Shown here in pieces: positions 1 through 7,644 of a stretch of DNA of 64,000 nucleotides. Under the pieces are notes generated by a model. That model had not been told where the DNA came from and searched no databases. It saw only the letters and a list, made by a program, of their open reading frames with translations. Position numbers and translations under genes: made by a program. The DNA is from Selenomonadales bacterium (GTDB lineage: Bacteria > Bacillota > Negativicutes > Sporomusales > UBA7701), in NCBI GenBank assembly GCA_029975165.1, contig JARKPR010000068.1:1-64000 (forward strand). Direction: 5' to 3'. Positions within the stretch are counted from its first letter, which is position 1. The number at the start of each line of letters is the position of its first letter.

Positions 1-1
1 G

Positions 2-53
2 TGGCCGCAAGAGGGAGTGAGAATCAGGTGATTCTCACTCCCTCTTGCGGCCA
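2..53. repeat. Perfect 25-bp inverted repeat with 2-bp loop
   Basis: Positions 2-26 and 29-53 are exact reverse complements separated by GG. The arm contains GGCCGCAAGAGGGAGTGAG. There is no T-run, so it is not a standard terminator. It lies at the extreme end of the window within the IS remnant and overlaps the end of the OrfA-like frame. It may be a rearrangement breakpoint, a recombination hairpin or an assembly-end artefact. Confidence 0.85.
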
Positions 54-209
54 ACGCTTCGTCAACATCTGGACAGTATCCAACGTCAATTGATGGACTT
101 TATGCAGCAGCAGCAACACAAATTCTTTTGCAATGGCGCGATGCGTTATGCCCCGTTCTTTCATAACAAGCACTTGCGCTATAATGCTTTCTCCGAAATG
201 TTTGCCCAT
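24..209 (-). pseudogene. IS3-family OrfA N-terminal fragment
   Basis: The 61-residue frame opens MGKHFGESIIAQVLVMKERG and continues THRAIAKEF, the usual start of IS150-type OrfA, where a helix-turn-helix DNA-binding domain is expected. After about residue 30 the similarity is lost (FVLLLLHKVHQ), consistent with a small deletion or frameshift, and the frame ends inside the palindrome at 2-53. It is far shorter than a full OrfA (about 100-170 residues), so I treat it as a non-functional remnant. Confidence 0.6.
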
Positions 210-281
210 TTACAAGACCTCCTGTCGTAGTTATCCTACAAAAGGAGGTCTTTTTGCTCAATGTCCATTTTTGGGGGTTCA

Positions 282-436
282 GTCCACATGCCACTGCTGC
301 ATTTACGATGGACACTTATGTTCATAAAACCGACGACATGATAAAGGGCGTGCGCGAAAAACTCACAAGAAAAAGGCGTGGTAGTCAAAAAGTAGTCACA
401 GCCCAACGGACTAAAAATGAAAAAGCCCAGGAGTAA
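282..436 (+). pseudogene. C-terminal fragment of a tyrosine recombinase (integrase)
   Basis: The plus-strand frame reads HATAAFTMDTYVHKTDDM and then a basic tail, ending in TAA at 434-436. The A-F-T-x-D-T-Y-x-H block is the end of the phage/ICE tyrosine recombinase catalytic domain, in which the Tyr is the nucleophile. Everything upstream is missing because the IS3-type end lies directly against it. It converges on the 3' end of tRNA-Leu at 462, the usual position of an integrase relative to a tRNA attachment site. It is likely the scar of a lost integrative element. Confidence 0.65.
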
Positions 437-450
437 ATCTCCTGGGCTTT
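422..450 (-). terminator. Intrinsic terminator of the tRNA operon
   Basis: A 12-bp perfect stem (422-433 with 439-450) has a 5-nt loop and T-rich sequence on the minus side. It lies just downstream of tRNA-Leu and also covers the last codons of the integrase fragment, so it may work in both directions. Confidence 0.75.
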
Positions 451-461
451 AATTTTACTAC

Positions 462-546
462 TGGTGCGGGCGAAGGGACTTGAACCCCCACGGTTTTACC
501 CAACGGATCCTAAGTCCGTCGCGTCTGCCAGTTCCGCCACGCCCGC
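462..546 (-). tRNA. tRNA-Leu (anticodon TAG)
   Basis: Type II tRNA of 85 nt with encoded CCA (462-464 on the plus strand as TGG). The acceptor GCGGGCG pairs with CGCCCGC, the anticodon loop is CTTAGGA, and there is a long variable arm. It is last in the Leu-Lys-Gln-His minus-strand cluster. Its 3' end faces the integrase fragment, so it is the probable attachment site. Confidence 0.95.
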
Positions 547-562
547 ATAACAAACAGATAAA

Positions 563-638
563 TGGTGACCCACGATGGACTCGAACCATCGACACCCTGA
601 TTAAAAGTCAGGTGCTCTACCGACTGAGCTAGTGGGTC
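563..638 (-). tRNA. tRNA-Lys (anticodon TTT)
   Basis: 76 nt with encoded CCA. The acceptor GACCCAC pairs with GTGGGTC, the anticodon stem-loop is CCTGA-CTTTTAA-TCAGG, and the T-loop GGTTCGAGTCC is intact. It lies 16 nt from tRNA-Leu in the same transcript. Confidence 0.96.
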
Positions 639-643
639 ACGTC

Positions 644-719
644 TGGCAGGGGCGGCTGGACTCGAACCAACGCATGACGGAGTCAAAGTCCGTTGCCTTA
701 CCGACTTGGCTACGCCCCT
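644..719 (-). tRNA. tRNA-Gln (anticodon TTG)
   Basis: 76 nt with encoded CCA. The acceptor AGGGGCG pairs with CGCCCCT, discriminator G. The anticodon stem-loop ACGGA-CTTTGAC-TCCGT gives TTG. Only 5 nt separate it from tRNA-Lys. Confidence 0.95.
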
Positions 720-733
720 GTGTATTAACTTGA

Positions 734-810
734 TGGGGTGACTGGAGGGGATCGAACCCTCGAGTACCGGAGCCACAATCCGGCGTGTTAACCACTTCAC
801 CACAGCCACC
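734..810 (-). tRNA. tRNA-His (anticodon GTG)
   Basis: 77 nt including the extra G(-1) opposite C73 that marks tRNA-His. The anticodon loop is TTGTGGC and CCA is encoded. It is the first gene of the tRNA operon, directly behind the promoter at 842-870. Confidence 0.95.
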
Positions 811-841
811 ATAAAAGCAGGCAACGCCTGCGACAAAATAT

Positions 842-870
842 ATTCTACCATGGGGGTACCCTTATGTCAA
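842..870 (-). promoter_or_regulatory. Sigma-A promoter of the tRNA operon
   Basis: On the minus strand TTGACA (870-865) and TAGAAT (847-842) are separated by exactly 17 bp, about 32 bp before tRNA-His. Confidence 0.85.
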
Positions 871-976
871 GAATCCCTTGCGGTAAAATAAATTGCCAAA
901 AACGGCCCTTTCCGGGGCAAGCGAAAAAGCTCCGCCGTCGCGAAGCCTTCCCCGAGACCCGCCTATACGCCCCCGG

Positions 977-1135
977 CTAACCGCCCGGCTTCGTCGCCAG
1001 CGCCAGCATCGCCTGCGTGACCCAGCGGTAATAAGACTCCCCGCACCGGTCGCAGCAATAAAGATTCCAGCCATGCACCGGCGTCTTCCCCACCAGATGG
1101 GCGATTCCCCCGCACTCGTGCCTCACTCTGAACAT
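977..1135 (-). CDS. Small cysteine-rich (zinc-ribbon-like) protein
   Basis: The 52-residue product begins MFRVRHECGG and contains C8, then C27-C28 and C31 (YCCDRCGESYY), a pattern that could bind one metal ion. The ATG at 1135 lies a few bases downstream of the stop of the preceding gene (1141-1143), whose end supplies the GAGGT-like ribosome site, so translation is probably coupled. No family is recognised. The next 120 bp downstream hold nothing recognisable before the tRNA promoter. Confidence 0.6.
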   Translation of the reverse strand: MFRVRHECGGIAHLVGKTPVHGWNLYCCDRCGESYYRWVTQAMLALATKPGG

Positions 1136-1140
1136 GCCAT

Positions 1141-1341
1141 CTACCTCGCTCCGCTGAAATCCTCCGCCCCCTTCGCCGCCTTCGCGGCGAACGACAGGCA
1201 CTCCGTCCCCGACGCCTCCTTCGTCACCAGGCACGGGGCCGTCCTGCTCTTGAACCCCATCGCCCGGCAGCCGTAAGGGAAACCCTTGTCCCATGTCACG
1301 TAATAGTGCCGGCAATCCATGCACAGCGGCCTCACCGCCAT
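1141..1341 (-). CDS. Small conserved cysteine protein of unknown function
   Basis: 66 residues from ATG 1341, preceded by GGAGGGGAGG. An upstream in-frame start would add 20 residues but lacks this site. Five cysteines (C7, C10, C25, C37, C48) occur in a compact pattern: CMDCRHYYVTWD, PYGCRAMGFKS and GTECLSF. I have the impression of a widespread small protein in anaerobic bacteria with the TWD...PYGC...GFKS signature, but its role is unknown to me. It forms a coupled pair with the zinc-ribbon-like protein at 977-1135. Confidence 0.65.
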   Translation of the reverse strand: MAVRPLCMDCRHYYVTWDKGFPYGCRAMGFKSRTAPCLVTKEASGTECLSFAAKAAKGAEDFSGAR

Positions 1342-1441
1342 CCGGCTCCTCCCCTCCGCAGCGCGGCCCGGAAAATTCCTCTTGTCTACATTATACCACA
1401 TTGCCGCCCGTTGGGAACCGGCAAACTCGGCCGCCCGCCGG

Positions 1442-1897
1442 CTACCGCAACGCGGTGTACAGGGCGACGGCCAGCGAAACCAGCCCGCCGGCGATCAGCG
1501 GCCCGATCGCCACCCCCTGCAGGAACGACACCCCGATGACCGTGCCGACCACCAGTGAACTGACCATCTCCGGCGTCTCCTTGATGAAAAACAGCCCCCG
1601 GCCGGCGGCGTACGCCGCGAAAATGCCGGCGGCGATTGCCAGCAGCCCCACCGGGTTCCGGAAAGCGTCGGCCATATGCTGCAGCGTGATACGGCCGGAG
1701 GCGACCGGGGCCAAAATGGCGATCGTCAGGATGATCAACCCGATATTCATCCCCTTGCTCTCCAGCACCGGGAACCAACTGTCCAGCCCCAGCAGCTTGA
1801 CCGCCACCAGCACCGCCGCCGCCACCGACACCGACTGATTGTTCCCCAGCACCGCCAGCACAAGAATAAGCAAAATCGGCAAACTATCCCACGACAC
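1442..1897 (-). CDS. DUF441 / UPF0756 family membrane protein
   Basis: 151 residues, nearly all hydrophobic, with four or five membrane segments. It matches the UPF0756 (YtwI/YeaL) pattern: an early LGNNQS motif, KLLGLDSWFPVLESKG at about 35-50, PVASG near 67 and GVAIGPLIAGG near the end. The function of the family is unknown. I chose GTG at 1897 because GAGGAGGG lies 6 nt upstream; an in-frame TTG six codons earlier overlaps that ribosome site. It stands alone. Confidence 0.88.
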   Translation of the reverse strand: MSWDSLPILLILVLAVLGNNQSVSVAAAVLVAVKLLGLDSWFPVLESKGMNIGLIILTIAILAPVASGRITLQHMADAFRNPVGLLAIAAGIFAAYAAGRGLFFIKETPEMVSSLVVGTVIGVSFLQGVAIGPLIAGGLVSLAVALYTALR

Positions 1898-1994
1898 GAA
1901 AATCCCTCCTCGCAAAATCTCCAGGCGCTTCCCCGGCCCGCTACTAACATCTCACCGCGGCCGCCGCCTTATGCCCCTTGCGCCGCCTAAGCAA

Positions 1995-2024
1995 AAGCCG
2001 CAGGAGCTTACGTCCGTGCGGCTT
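1995..2024 (-). terminator. Intrinsic terminator after the TPR gene
   Basis: The minus strand forms AAGCCGCA / TGCGGCTT with a 14-nt loop followed by TTTGCTT. It lies 35 bp past the stop of the TPR gene. Confidence 0.6.
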
Positions 2025-2058
2025 CGGTTCCGTCAGTTCGCCCTGCGGCGGCAAAGGC

Positions 2059-3120
2059 CTATTTCCCCTTCACGGCCAGCGCCGCCGCCTTCTTCTTGGC
2101 GTCGGCCACCTCATACGGACAATACGGCGGGGGATTCTCGAGGAAAAGCACATAGGCCGCGCGCGCTTCCGCCGTCCTGCCCAGCTTCTCCAGCGCCGCC
2201 CCCCGGCGGTAATGGGCGATGGAATACCGCCCGTCGAGCGCCAGCGCCTTGTCCGCGTCGGCGACCGCCGCCAGGTACCTCCCCTGGGCGATATAAAACT
2301 CCGCCCGGCCGCCGTACAAGTCAGCCGCATTCGGCCTGACCAGCAACGCCCTGTCGACCTCGCCCACGGCGGCATCCACCTGGCCCTGGGCGAAATACAC
2401 GTACGCCTTCTGCTTCATCGCCAGATAATGCCGCGGATCGTTTTTCAGGATGCGCTCGCAATCGGCCATCGCCAGCGAATACTGGCGGCTCTCCCGATAA
2501 GCGATCGCCCGGTTGAGATAATACTCGTTCGCCCCCGGGTTGATCTCGATCGCCCGGTTGTAATCGGCCAGCGCCGCCGGCACCTTCCCCCGGTCGAAAT
2601 ACATCAGCCCGCGGTTATAATAAGCATCCGCGTAGCGCGGATCGATCCTCACCGCCGCGCCATAGTCCGCCTCCGCCTTTGCGTAATCCCGCTTGCCCTC
2701 GTAGGCGATCGCCCGGCGGTTATACGCACGGGCGAACTTGCCGTTCAGGCTGATCGCCCGGCTATAGTCGGCGATCGCCAAATCGTACATCCCGTAGTTG
2801 TAATAGCCCCAGCCGCGGTTATTGTAAGCCTCGGCGTCGCCGGGATCGATAGCCAGCGCCAGATTCTCGTCGGCCAGCACCTGCTCGTAGTTCTGCAAAG
2901 CGATATGGCAGACCGCCCGCCGGTCGTAAGCCTTCGCGTAGCGCGGCTCCGCGGCGATCGCCTTCGTGAACGCCGCGATCGCCCCCTGGTAATCCCCCGC
3001 CTTGAAGCTGCGCTCACCCTGCGAAAACCAGTATATCGCCTCCGGGGAGTGCTCCTGGGCCGCCGTCACGGGCAACGTGCAAAAACCGAGGACCAATACC
3101 AGCGCGACGAAAATACGCAA
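2059..3120 (-). CDS. Exported tetratricopeptide-repeat protein
   Basis: About 353 residues. A hydrophobic signal segment (RIFVALVLVLGFCTLPVTAA) is followed by roughly eight 34-residue TPR units with the characteristic A-Y-x-N-R-G / A-I-A-D-Y-x-x-A-I signatures. TPR arrays form protein-binding superhelices, so a periplasmic or envelope scaffold role is inferred. I place the start at TTG 3120 behind GGGGGGATGG; the open frame continues 64 codons upstream, but that part looks non-coding. The partner is unknown. A terminator follows at 1995-2024. Confidence 0.8.
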   Translation of the reverse strand: MRIFVALVLVLGFCTLPVTAAQEHSPEAIYWFSQGERSFKAGDYQGAIAAFTKAIAAEPRYAKAYDRRAVCHIALQNYEQVLADENLALAIDPGDAEAYNNRGWGYYNYGMYDLAIADYSRAISLNGKFARAYNRRAIAYEGKRDYAKAEADYGAAVRIDPRYADAYYNRGLMYFDRGKVPAALADYNRAIEINPGANEYYLNRAIAYRESRQYSLAMADCERILKNDPRHYLAMKQKAYVYFAQGQVDAAVGEVDRALLVRPNAADLYGGRAEFYIAQGRYLAAVADADKALALDGRYSIAHYRRGAALEKLGRTAEARAAYVLFLENPPPYCPYEVADAKKKAAALAVKGK

Positions 3121-3263
3121 CCGCCATCCCCCCAATGCCCCTCTCTCCGCGTCCTCCTTCGCCGGAACAAAGCCGCGCCTCTCGCATACACCTTCGTTGA
3201 CGGCTGCCCGATTCCTGCCATTTATCACCAGGGGAGGCAAAAAAACGCTACCCGAAAAGAAAA

Positions 3264-3289
3264 GCCGCAAGAGCCTGCGCCCCTGCGGC
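3264..3289 (-). terminator. Probable intrinsic terminator
   Basis: GCCGCA / TGCGGC stem on the minus strand followed by TTTTCTTTTC, 20 bp downstream of the stop at 3309. Confidence 0.55.
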
Positions 3290-3308
3290 CACACCTCTTC
3301 GCCCGCCG

Positions 3309-3794
3309 TCACCGGAACCAGCGCAGCAGGAAGAACGGATCCCGCTCCTCGGAATAGCCGTCCTCGCGCACATAGATGAACACGCCGCCGTCCATATACC
3401 CGAAACCGACCACCTCGTCGCGATCATCGAAAAACAGAATCGCGTCCCGTATCTCCCGGCCGTTGTGCCAGAACCCCTCGCGGCGCTCGCCGTAACCGTG
3501 CCAGCGGAAAGCGTGCAGTCCGGGGTAACGGTGCGCGAATTCCCGGTCGTGGATACGTTCCATATGATGCTTGCCGAACATGCGGTGATTATCCCGCCAC
3601 TTGAACGGCATGGACCTGTCATGCCCGTCGCGGTCGCGGTCGTAGCTGCCCCGGTCGCCGTGGCTCACCCGGTCGCGGCCGTCGTGCCGGTCGCCGCGCC
3701 GGTCGTAGTGCCCTCCCCGGTCCGCCGCCAGCGCCGTCGCCGCCACGCCCAGCACCAGCGCCAGCGCCAGCACCAGCGCCAATATGCGCTTCAT
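3309..3794 (-). CDS. Secreted charged protein of unknown function
   Basis: 161 residues from ATG 3794 (GGAAAGGAGGGG 6 nt upstream). A signal peptide (MKRILALVLALALVLGVAAT) ends in ALAADRGG. The next 45 residues are Asp/Arg/His/Gly-rich (repeats such as DRHDGRDRVSHGDRG) and likely disordered. They lead to a folded C-terminal part with aromatic motifs (PGLHAFRWHGYG, DAILFFDDRDEVVGFGYM). The His/Asp-rich stretch might bind metal; this is inference. No family is recognised. Confidence 0.75.
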   Translation of the reverse strand: MKRILALVLALALVLGVAATALAADRGGHYDRRGDRHDGRDRVSHGDRGSYDRDRDGHDRSMPFKWRDNHRMFGKHHMERIHDREFAHRYPGLHAFRWHGYGERREGFWHNGREIRDAILFFDDRDEVVGFGYMDGGVFIYVREDGYSEERDPFFLLRWFR

Positions 3795-3895
3795 GCCGAC
3801 CCCTCCTTTCCTGCTACATCCTACGCAGCAGGCCGCCGCAAAATGACACCATCCGCGCCGCCCAAACGAAAAGCCCCGCTTGCGCGGAGCCCTCT

Positions 3896-4369
3896 TCAAA
3901 GTCCCAGCTCGGCCAGGATGGCCGCCAGCCGCCGCCGGTAGCTCTCCCCCGGCAGAGGGATGCCGTACTGATGGCAATCCAGCACATCGGCGTCCTTCAC
4001 GATCTCCTCCAGCGCCGACCCGATCTCGCCCTTGCTGCTGTGCCCCTTCACCGCCAGGGCGATCAACTCGGCCTCCTCGGCCGTGAAACAGCCGCTCTCG
4101 CCGAGAAAAACCTTCACCGGCTCATACCCGGCGGCGGCGTGGTCCTCGTGCCGCCCCGTCACAATCCGGCCGTAATCGTGCACCGAACAGGCCACCGCCG
4201 CCAACTCGGCATCATAGCCGCGCCGCGCCGCCAAAAAGTACCCGTTGCGGGCGCAGCTCGCCAGATGCATCCGCTCCCACTGCAGGGACGTATCCCGCTC
4301 CCCGCCCGCGCGCTCCAGCGCGGCGATCCTTTCCAGCAGCATGCGCTGCACCTTGAAGACCCGGTTCAT
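3896..4369 (-). CDS. HD-domain phosphohydrolase
   Basis: 157 residues. Metal-binding residues of the HD superfamily are visible: His in RMHLASC (about 35), the HD pair in CSVHDYGRI (about 64-65) and Asp in VKDADVLD (about 126-130). Such small HD proteins are often annotated as metal-dependent hydrolases acting on nucleotides, but the substrate cannot be read here. It starts at ATG 4369 with AAGGAGGG. Its neighbours (a secreted protein and a NUDIX hydrolase) do not define a pathway, although the NUDIX neighbour is compatible with nucleotide housekeeping. Confidence 0.82.
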   Translation of the reverse strand: MNRVFKVQRMLLERIAALERAGGERDTSLQWERMHLASCARNGYFLAARRGYDAELAAVACSVHDYGRIVTGRHEDHAAAGYEPVKVFLGESGCFTAEEAELIALAVKGHSSKGEIGSALEEIVKDADVLDCHQYGIPLPGESYRRRLAAILAELGL

Positions 4370-4467
4370 GCGGCCCTATCCCTCCTTATCGCGGCGACCG
4401 GCTACTTCCTTCGCCGGCGGCCGGAAAAACCCCCTGCCCTTTTTCCGGGGCGCCGCCCGCCCAAAAC

Positions 4468-4491
4468 AATAACCGCCCGCAAGCGGTCATT
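4468..4491 (-). terminator. Intrinsic terminator overlapping the NUDIX stop codon
   Basis: AATGACCGC / GCGGTTATT on the minus strand, one mismatch, followed by GTTTTGG. The hairpin begins within the stop codon region of the NUDIX gene. Confidence 0.55.
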
Positions 4492-5332
4492 GGAATACAT
4501 CGAGCGTTTTCCGCGCCTTCCCGATGATCGCCTCCCTGGCCTCCTCGTCCAGCCCGTTCCACGCCTCGTCCGCATACCCGGTCTCCGGATGCGCGGCCAC
4601 GACGGCGTCGAGAATCTCCGGCAAACTCCTCCCGGACCGGAAGGCGGCCCTGTCGATGGCGGCGACCAACAGCGGCAGGACGTTACTATTCAGCTTTGCC
4701 GGCATCTTCTCCACTGTCTTAACGCCATCCGTCCCCGTCAGCCCATTCTTCGCCCGGAAAGCAAGCCATTTGCCAAACGCGCTGATCGTATAAGGGTCCT
4801 TGATCTCGCTCTTCGCTACCATCTCCTGCAGCGCTTCCTCGCCGGCACAGGCGACCCTCCGAATGCTCTCCAGCCGCTGGCCGGCGGTCGTCGCCCCCTG
4901 CGCGCCGCCGCTACCCGCAACATCGGCCTGGAAAACATGCATCTCATTCTCCATATGGGCCGTATCGGTATAAAACCAGCCCAAATACCTGACATTGCCG
5001 GCCTCCGCCGCCAGCTCCTCGCGCAGCTCCCTTCTCGCGGCAGCCTCAAATTCCTCGCCATGCTCCACGAACCCGCGCGGAAACTCGAGCAGCCACTCCG
5101 CGGCGGCATGACGGAATATGCTGACAAGGCAATACTCGCCGTCGGCGGTCACCGGCACGATCAAAACGCCCTTGTTCTTATGGCCCTTGATGCGTACATA
5201 GCTCCCCTCCGTCCCGTCCGGAAAGGCGACCTTATCGTCGTAAACGCAATAATACCCGTTATCGAGCACCTGTCGCGGCTCGACAAGCTCGATCTCCCCT
5301 TTTCTCCTGTCGCCGCGGTAATCGCTCCTCAT
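4487..5332 (-). CDS. NUDIX hydrolase with C-terminal extension (ADP-ribose pyrophosphatase-like)
   Basis: 281 residues. The NUDIX box GFVEHGEEFEAAARRELREE (about 91-110) matches GX5EX7REUXEEXGU, binding Mg2+ for hydrolysis of a nucleoside diphosphate linked to another moiety. The preceding beta-strands (RIKGHKNKGVLIVPV) and the RHAAAEWLLEFPRG block resemble ADP-ribose/NDP-sugar pyrophosphatases. The last ~100 residues form an extra helical region not part of a standard NUDIX fold. The substrate is inferred. It starts at ATG 5332 with GAGGCGGG close upstream. Confidence 0.85.
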   Translation of the reverse strand: MRSDYRGDRRKGEIELVEPRQVLDNGYYCVYDDKVAFPDGTEGSYVRIKGHKNKGVLIVPVTADGEYCLVSIFRHAAAEWLLEFPRGFVEHGEEFEAAARRELREELAAEAGNVRYLGWFYTDTAHMENEMHVFQADVAGSGGAQGATTAGQRLESIRRVACAGEEALQEMVAKSEIKDPYTISAFGKWLAFRAKNGLTGTDGVKTVEKMPAKLNSNVLPLLVAAIDRAAFRSGRSLPEILDAVVAAHPETGYADEAWNGLDEEAREAIIGKARKTLDVFQ

Positions 5333-5467
5333 CCCGCCTCATCCCCGTCCTCGCCCCGGCCGCGCTCGCACCCGCGGCCGCGAAAATCCTGCCCCTTCCT
5401 GCTACGGTCCCCTCCAGGCAAACCCCTATTCTGCCGGGCAACACCCGTCGGGCGCTGCCGCCCGGCC

Positions 5468-5653
5468 CTACACCCTTATATCCAGCGGATTCTTGTTGCT
5501 CCGCGACTGCGCTGCCGAAGCCTTGATCAGGCTTAAAATAATATTCTCCGCATCATCGCATATATGCTCCGCATTCTTATTGATGACTTCCTCGTCTTCC
5601 TGCTCCAGATACAGCTTAAGAATCACTTTGACTTTGTCCTTATTGACCAGCAT
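5468..5653 (-). CDS. Small acidic/basic protein of unknown function
   Basis: 61 residues beginning MLVNKDKVKVILKLYLEQED, with charged helical character throughout and no signal peptide or cysteine. ATG 5653 is preceded by GAGGGTAGGAAG. The upstream 120 bp are AT-rich, with a possible minus-strand promoter (TTGTCA near 5701-5706). I do not recognise a family. Codon usage looks like that of the neighbours, so it is probably a real gene. Confidence 0.55.
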   Translation of the reverse strand: MLVNKDKVKVILKLYLEQEDEEVINKNAEHICDDAENIILSLIKASAAQSRSNKNPLDIRV

Positions 5654-5778
5654 CTTCCTACCCTCTCAGCATATCCAATATACGACAATATTTATCATTA
5701 TTTGACAAATAACATCCAATTCCTCTTATTATTAAAAAATAGCAATAAAAAATGGCAGCCCTGCGCAAATTCCGCGGC

Positions 5779-6720
5779 TTAAAACCAATGCACCAGCAGG
5801 CCGCCGGCCAAAAGCGCGCCGAAAAGCGTATTCGTCTGCGCCGTTGCCGCCATGGCCGGCATAAGGGCCGGCGCCGCGGTGTTCTGCCGGAAAAGGCGGG
5901 AGGCCCGGAGCGCTTTCGGCAGGCTGAACAACGCCGCCAGCGCCCACGGCGACACCACCTCGGCGACCACCAGGAAAACGAGCCAGCCGTAAGAAAAAGC
6001 GAACATGCCCATCAAACAGAAAATCGCCCTGTTCCTGGTCAGCAAAATGGCCAGCGTTTTGCGGCCGTGCTTTTTGTCGTCCTCCAAATCGCGGATATTG
6101 TTGGCCATCAATATGGCGCCGATGAGAACGGACGTGGGCACGGACACGAGCACGGCGGCGGCGGTGACGGCGCCGGTCTGGATGAACTGCGCTATCGCGA
6201 TAATCACGAGGCCCATAAGCATACCCGCCACCAATTCCCCGAACGGAGTCGCCGAAATGGGATACGGCCCGCCCGAATAAAGATAACCCACCGCGGCGCA
6301 CACAAGGCCGACAGGCAAAAGCCACCAGCTTGTCCGCAGGCAAATATACAGGCCCAGCGCCAGGGCGGCCGCCAGGACGCCCAAGGCCAAAGCCATGACC
6401 GTCCGCGGCGCGACGCCGTCCCTGACGATCGCGCCGCCGATCCCGACCGAATGCTCGTGGTCCAGCCCGCGCCGGTAATCATAATACTCGTTGAACATAT
6501 TGGCTGACACCTGAATCAGCAGGCTTGCCGCCAGCATGGCCACAAAAAGCTCGCTATAGAAATGCCCGGACGGCAGCGCCAAAACCGTACCGATTATCAC
6601 CGGCACAAAAGACGCCGTCAACGTATGGGGGCGCAGCAGCCGCCACCAGACCTCCCAATCGCGCCCGGCGCCCCGCACCCCCGGACCGACGTTGCGGTCC
6701 GTCCTTGTTTGCAGATGCAT
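5779..6720 (-). CDS. menA: 1,4-dihydroxy-2-naphthoate polyprenyltransferase family (UbiA superfamily)
   Basis: 313 residues with about eight membrane helices. The two Asp-rich prenyl-diphosphate sites of UbiA enzymes are present: NMFNEYYDYRRGLD (about 77-90) and NNIRDLEDDKKHGRKT (about 212-227). The first half carries RPHTLTASFVPV, typical of MenA. The reaction would join an isoprenoid chain to dihydroxynaphthoate for menaquinone synthesis in the membrane. No other men genes are nearby, but the cytochrome bd and fumarate reductase-like genes in this window could use menaquinol. It starts at ATG 6720 with GGAGGAAG. Confidence 0.9.
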   Translation of the reverse strand: MHLQTRTDRNVGPGVRGAGRDWEVWWRLLRPHTLTASFVPVIIGTVLALPSGHFYSELFVAMLAASLLIQVSANMFNEYYDYRRGLDHEHSVGIGGAIVRDGVAPRTVMALALGVLAAALALGLYICLRTSWWLLPVGLVCAAVGYLYSGGPYPISATPFGELVAGMLMGLVIIAIAQFIQTGAVTAAAVLVSVPTSVLIGAILMANNIRDLEDDKKHGRKTLAILLTRNRAIFCLMGMFAFSYGWLVFLVVAEVVSPWALAALFSLPKALRASRLFRQNTAAPALMPAMAATAQTNTLFGALLAGGLLVHWF

Positions 6721-6836
6721 TGCGTTCTTCCTCCGCTAATATATTCCTCGTTCCCGCCGGCCGGGCAACCGGCTAATTCGTCCGCCTGCGAAACAGGCCG
6801 CCTGTTCCGTCGCCGTAACAAAAGGCAGACAACGAA

Positions 6837-6859
6837 ACCCCCGGCCGTGACCGGGGGCT
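6837..6859 (-). terminator. Intrinsic terminator of the ferritin-like gene
   Basis: AGCCCCCGG / CCGGGGGT stem on the minus strand with T-containing tail, just past the stop at 6883. Confidence 0.6.
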
Positions 6860-6882
6860 CTGCCGGTGAATATCCATCAGAA

Positions 6883-7431
6883 CTATACCGTTCTGATTAA
6901 CTCCTGCAGCTTCTCGACATGAGTCTGCTCCTCGGCCTTCAAATCGGCAAACACCTTTTTGGCCGCAGGAAACTTCGCATTATTCATCATCACATCATAA
7001 AATAAAATCGAGTCTTTCTCCGCTTGCAGAGCAAACTGCAGGATGCCCTTCGCCTTCAGGACGACCGAACTGCTTTGGCCCGGTATCTGGTCCTGCCAGC
7101 CGGTTCGTAAAACACCGTTGGCCATTTCGGGTTCGGCGGCAAACGGATTATCCCGCGGGAAAACCTGCGTCTCCACAAGCGCCTGAAGATAGCGCGACAC
7201 ATCGGCATCGAAAAAATACTCCTCGTCGCCGGCGCTCTTATTCGCCTTCAACTCACTATACATAGCCTCGAACTTGGCGGCGTGATTCAGTTCCTCCCGC
7301 ATCAAAAACCCGAACAACATCTTTTGCTCCGGGTCATGGGCGCCGTCATGCGCCTGCCGGTAAAAAGCCGCCCCCTGCCTTTCCATATCCACGGCCAACC
7401 GCAGGCCCTCCAGGTCGCTGAAATAACTCAT
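6883..7431 (-). CDS. Ferritin-like diiron protein (rubrerythrin-type)
   Basis: 182 residues from ATG 7431, with GGGAGTGAAG 6 nt upstream; a GTG four codons earlier overlaps that site. The four-helix pattern of carboxylate ligands is readable: DMERQGAAFY, REELNHAAKFE, ALQAEKDSILFY and KAEEQTHVEKL, giving two ExxH-like pairs. There is no rubredoxin domain. A role in peroxide or iron handling is inferred, fitting an anaerobe. A second, shorter protein of this kind lies at 30894-31406. Confidence 0.85.
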   Translation of the reverse strand: MSYFSDLEGLRLAVDMERQGAAFYRQAHDGAHDPEQKMLFGFLMREELNHAAKFEAMYSELKANKSAGDEEYFFDADVSRYLQALVETQVFPRDNPFAAEPEMANGVLRTGWQDQIPGQSSSVVLKAKGILQFALQAEKDSILFYDVMMNNAKFPAAKKVFADLKAEEQTHVEKLQELIRTV

Positions 7432-7604
7432 CCGCAACTTCACTCCCGTCGATTAGAAATTTACCGTCTCCCCGCAGTCCGATTATCTACAGTAGATAAT
7501 TCTTGTCCGCCTCGCCAATATCCTCCTGCCTCGCCGGCGGAAACATCTCCACCCTTATCCATTGTCACCGCTACCGTCGCCCCCTATTCCCCCAAAAACA
7601 CAAA

Positions 7605-7632
7605 AACCGCAGGAGCATACACTCTTGCGGTT
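7605..7632 (-). terminator. Intrinsic terminator of tRNA-Arg
   Basis: AACCGCA / TGCGGTT on the minus strand followed by TTTTGTG, 12 bp downstream of the tRNA. Confidence 0.7.
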
Positions 7633-7644
7633 ACTGCGTTCCTA

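Larger units (their letters stand above)
1..281 (-). mobile_element. Truncated IS3-family (IS150-like) insertion sequence, left end
   Basis: Read on the minus strand, the element begins at about 281 with TGAACCCCCAAAAATGG, resembling IS150-group termini. A 10-bp stem (214-223 with 243-252) follows, then the N-terminal part of an OrfA-like reading frame. The right part and the OrfB transposase lie outside the window or are deleted. The inner boundary abuts the truncated integrase fragment at 282-436, so the element probably inserted into that gene. A second, degenerate copy of the same left end sits at 12143-12211. The family call is from sequence resemblance only; the exact terminal base is uncertain by a few positions. 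Confidence 0.6.
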
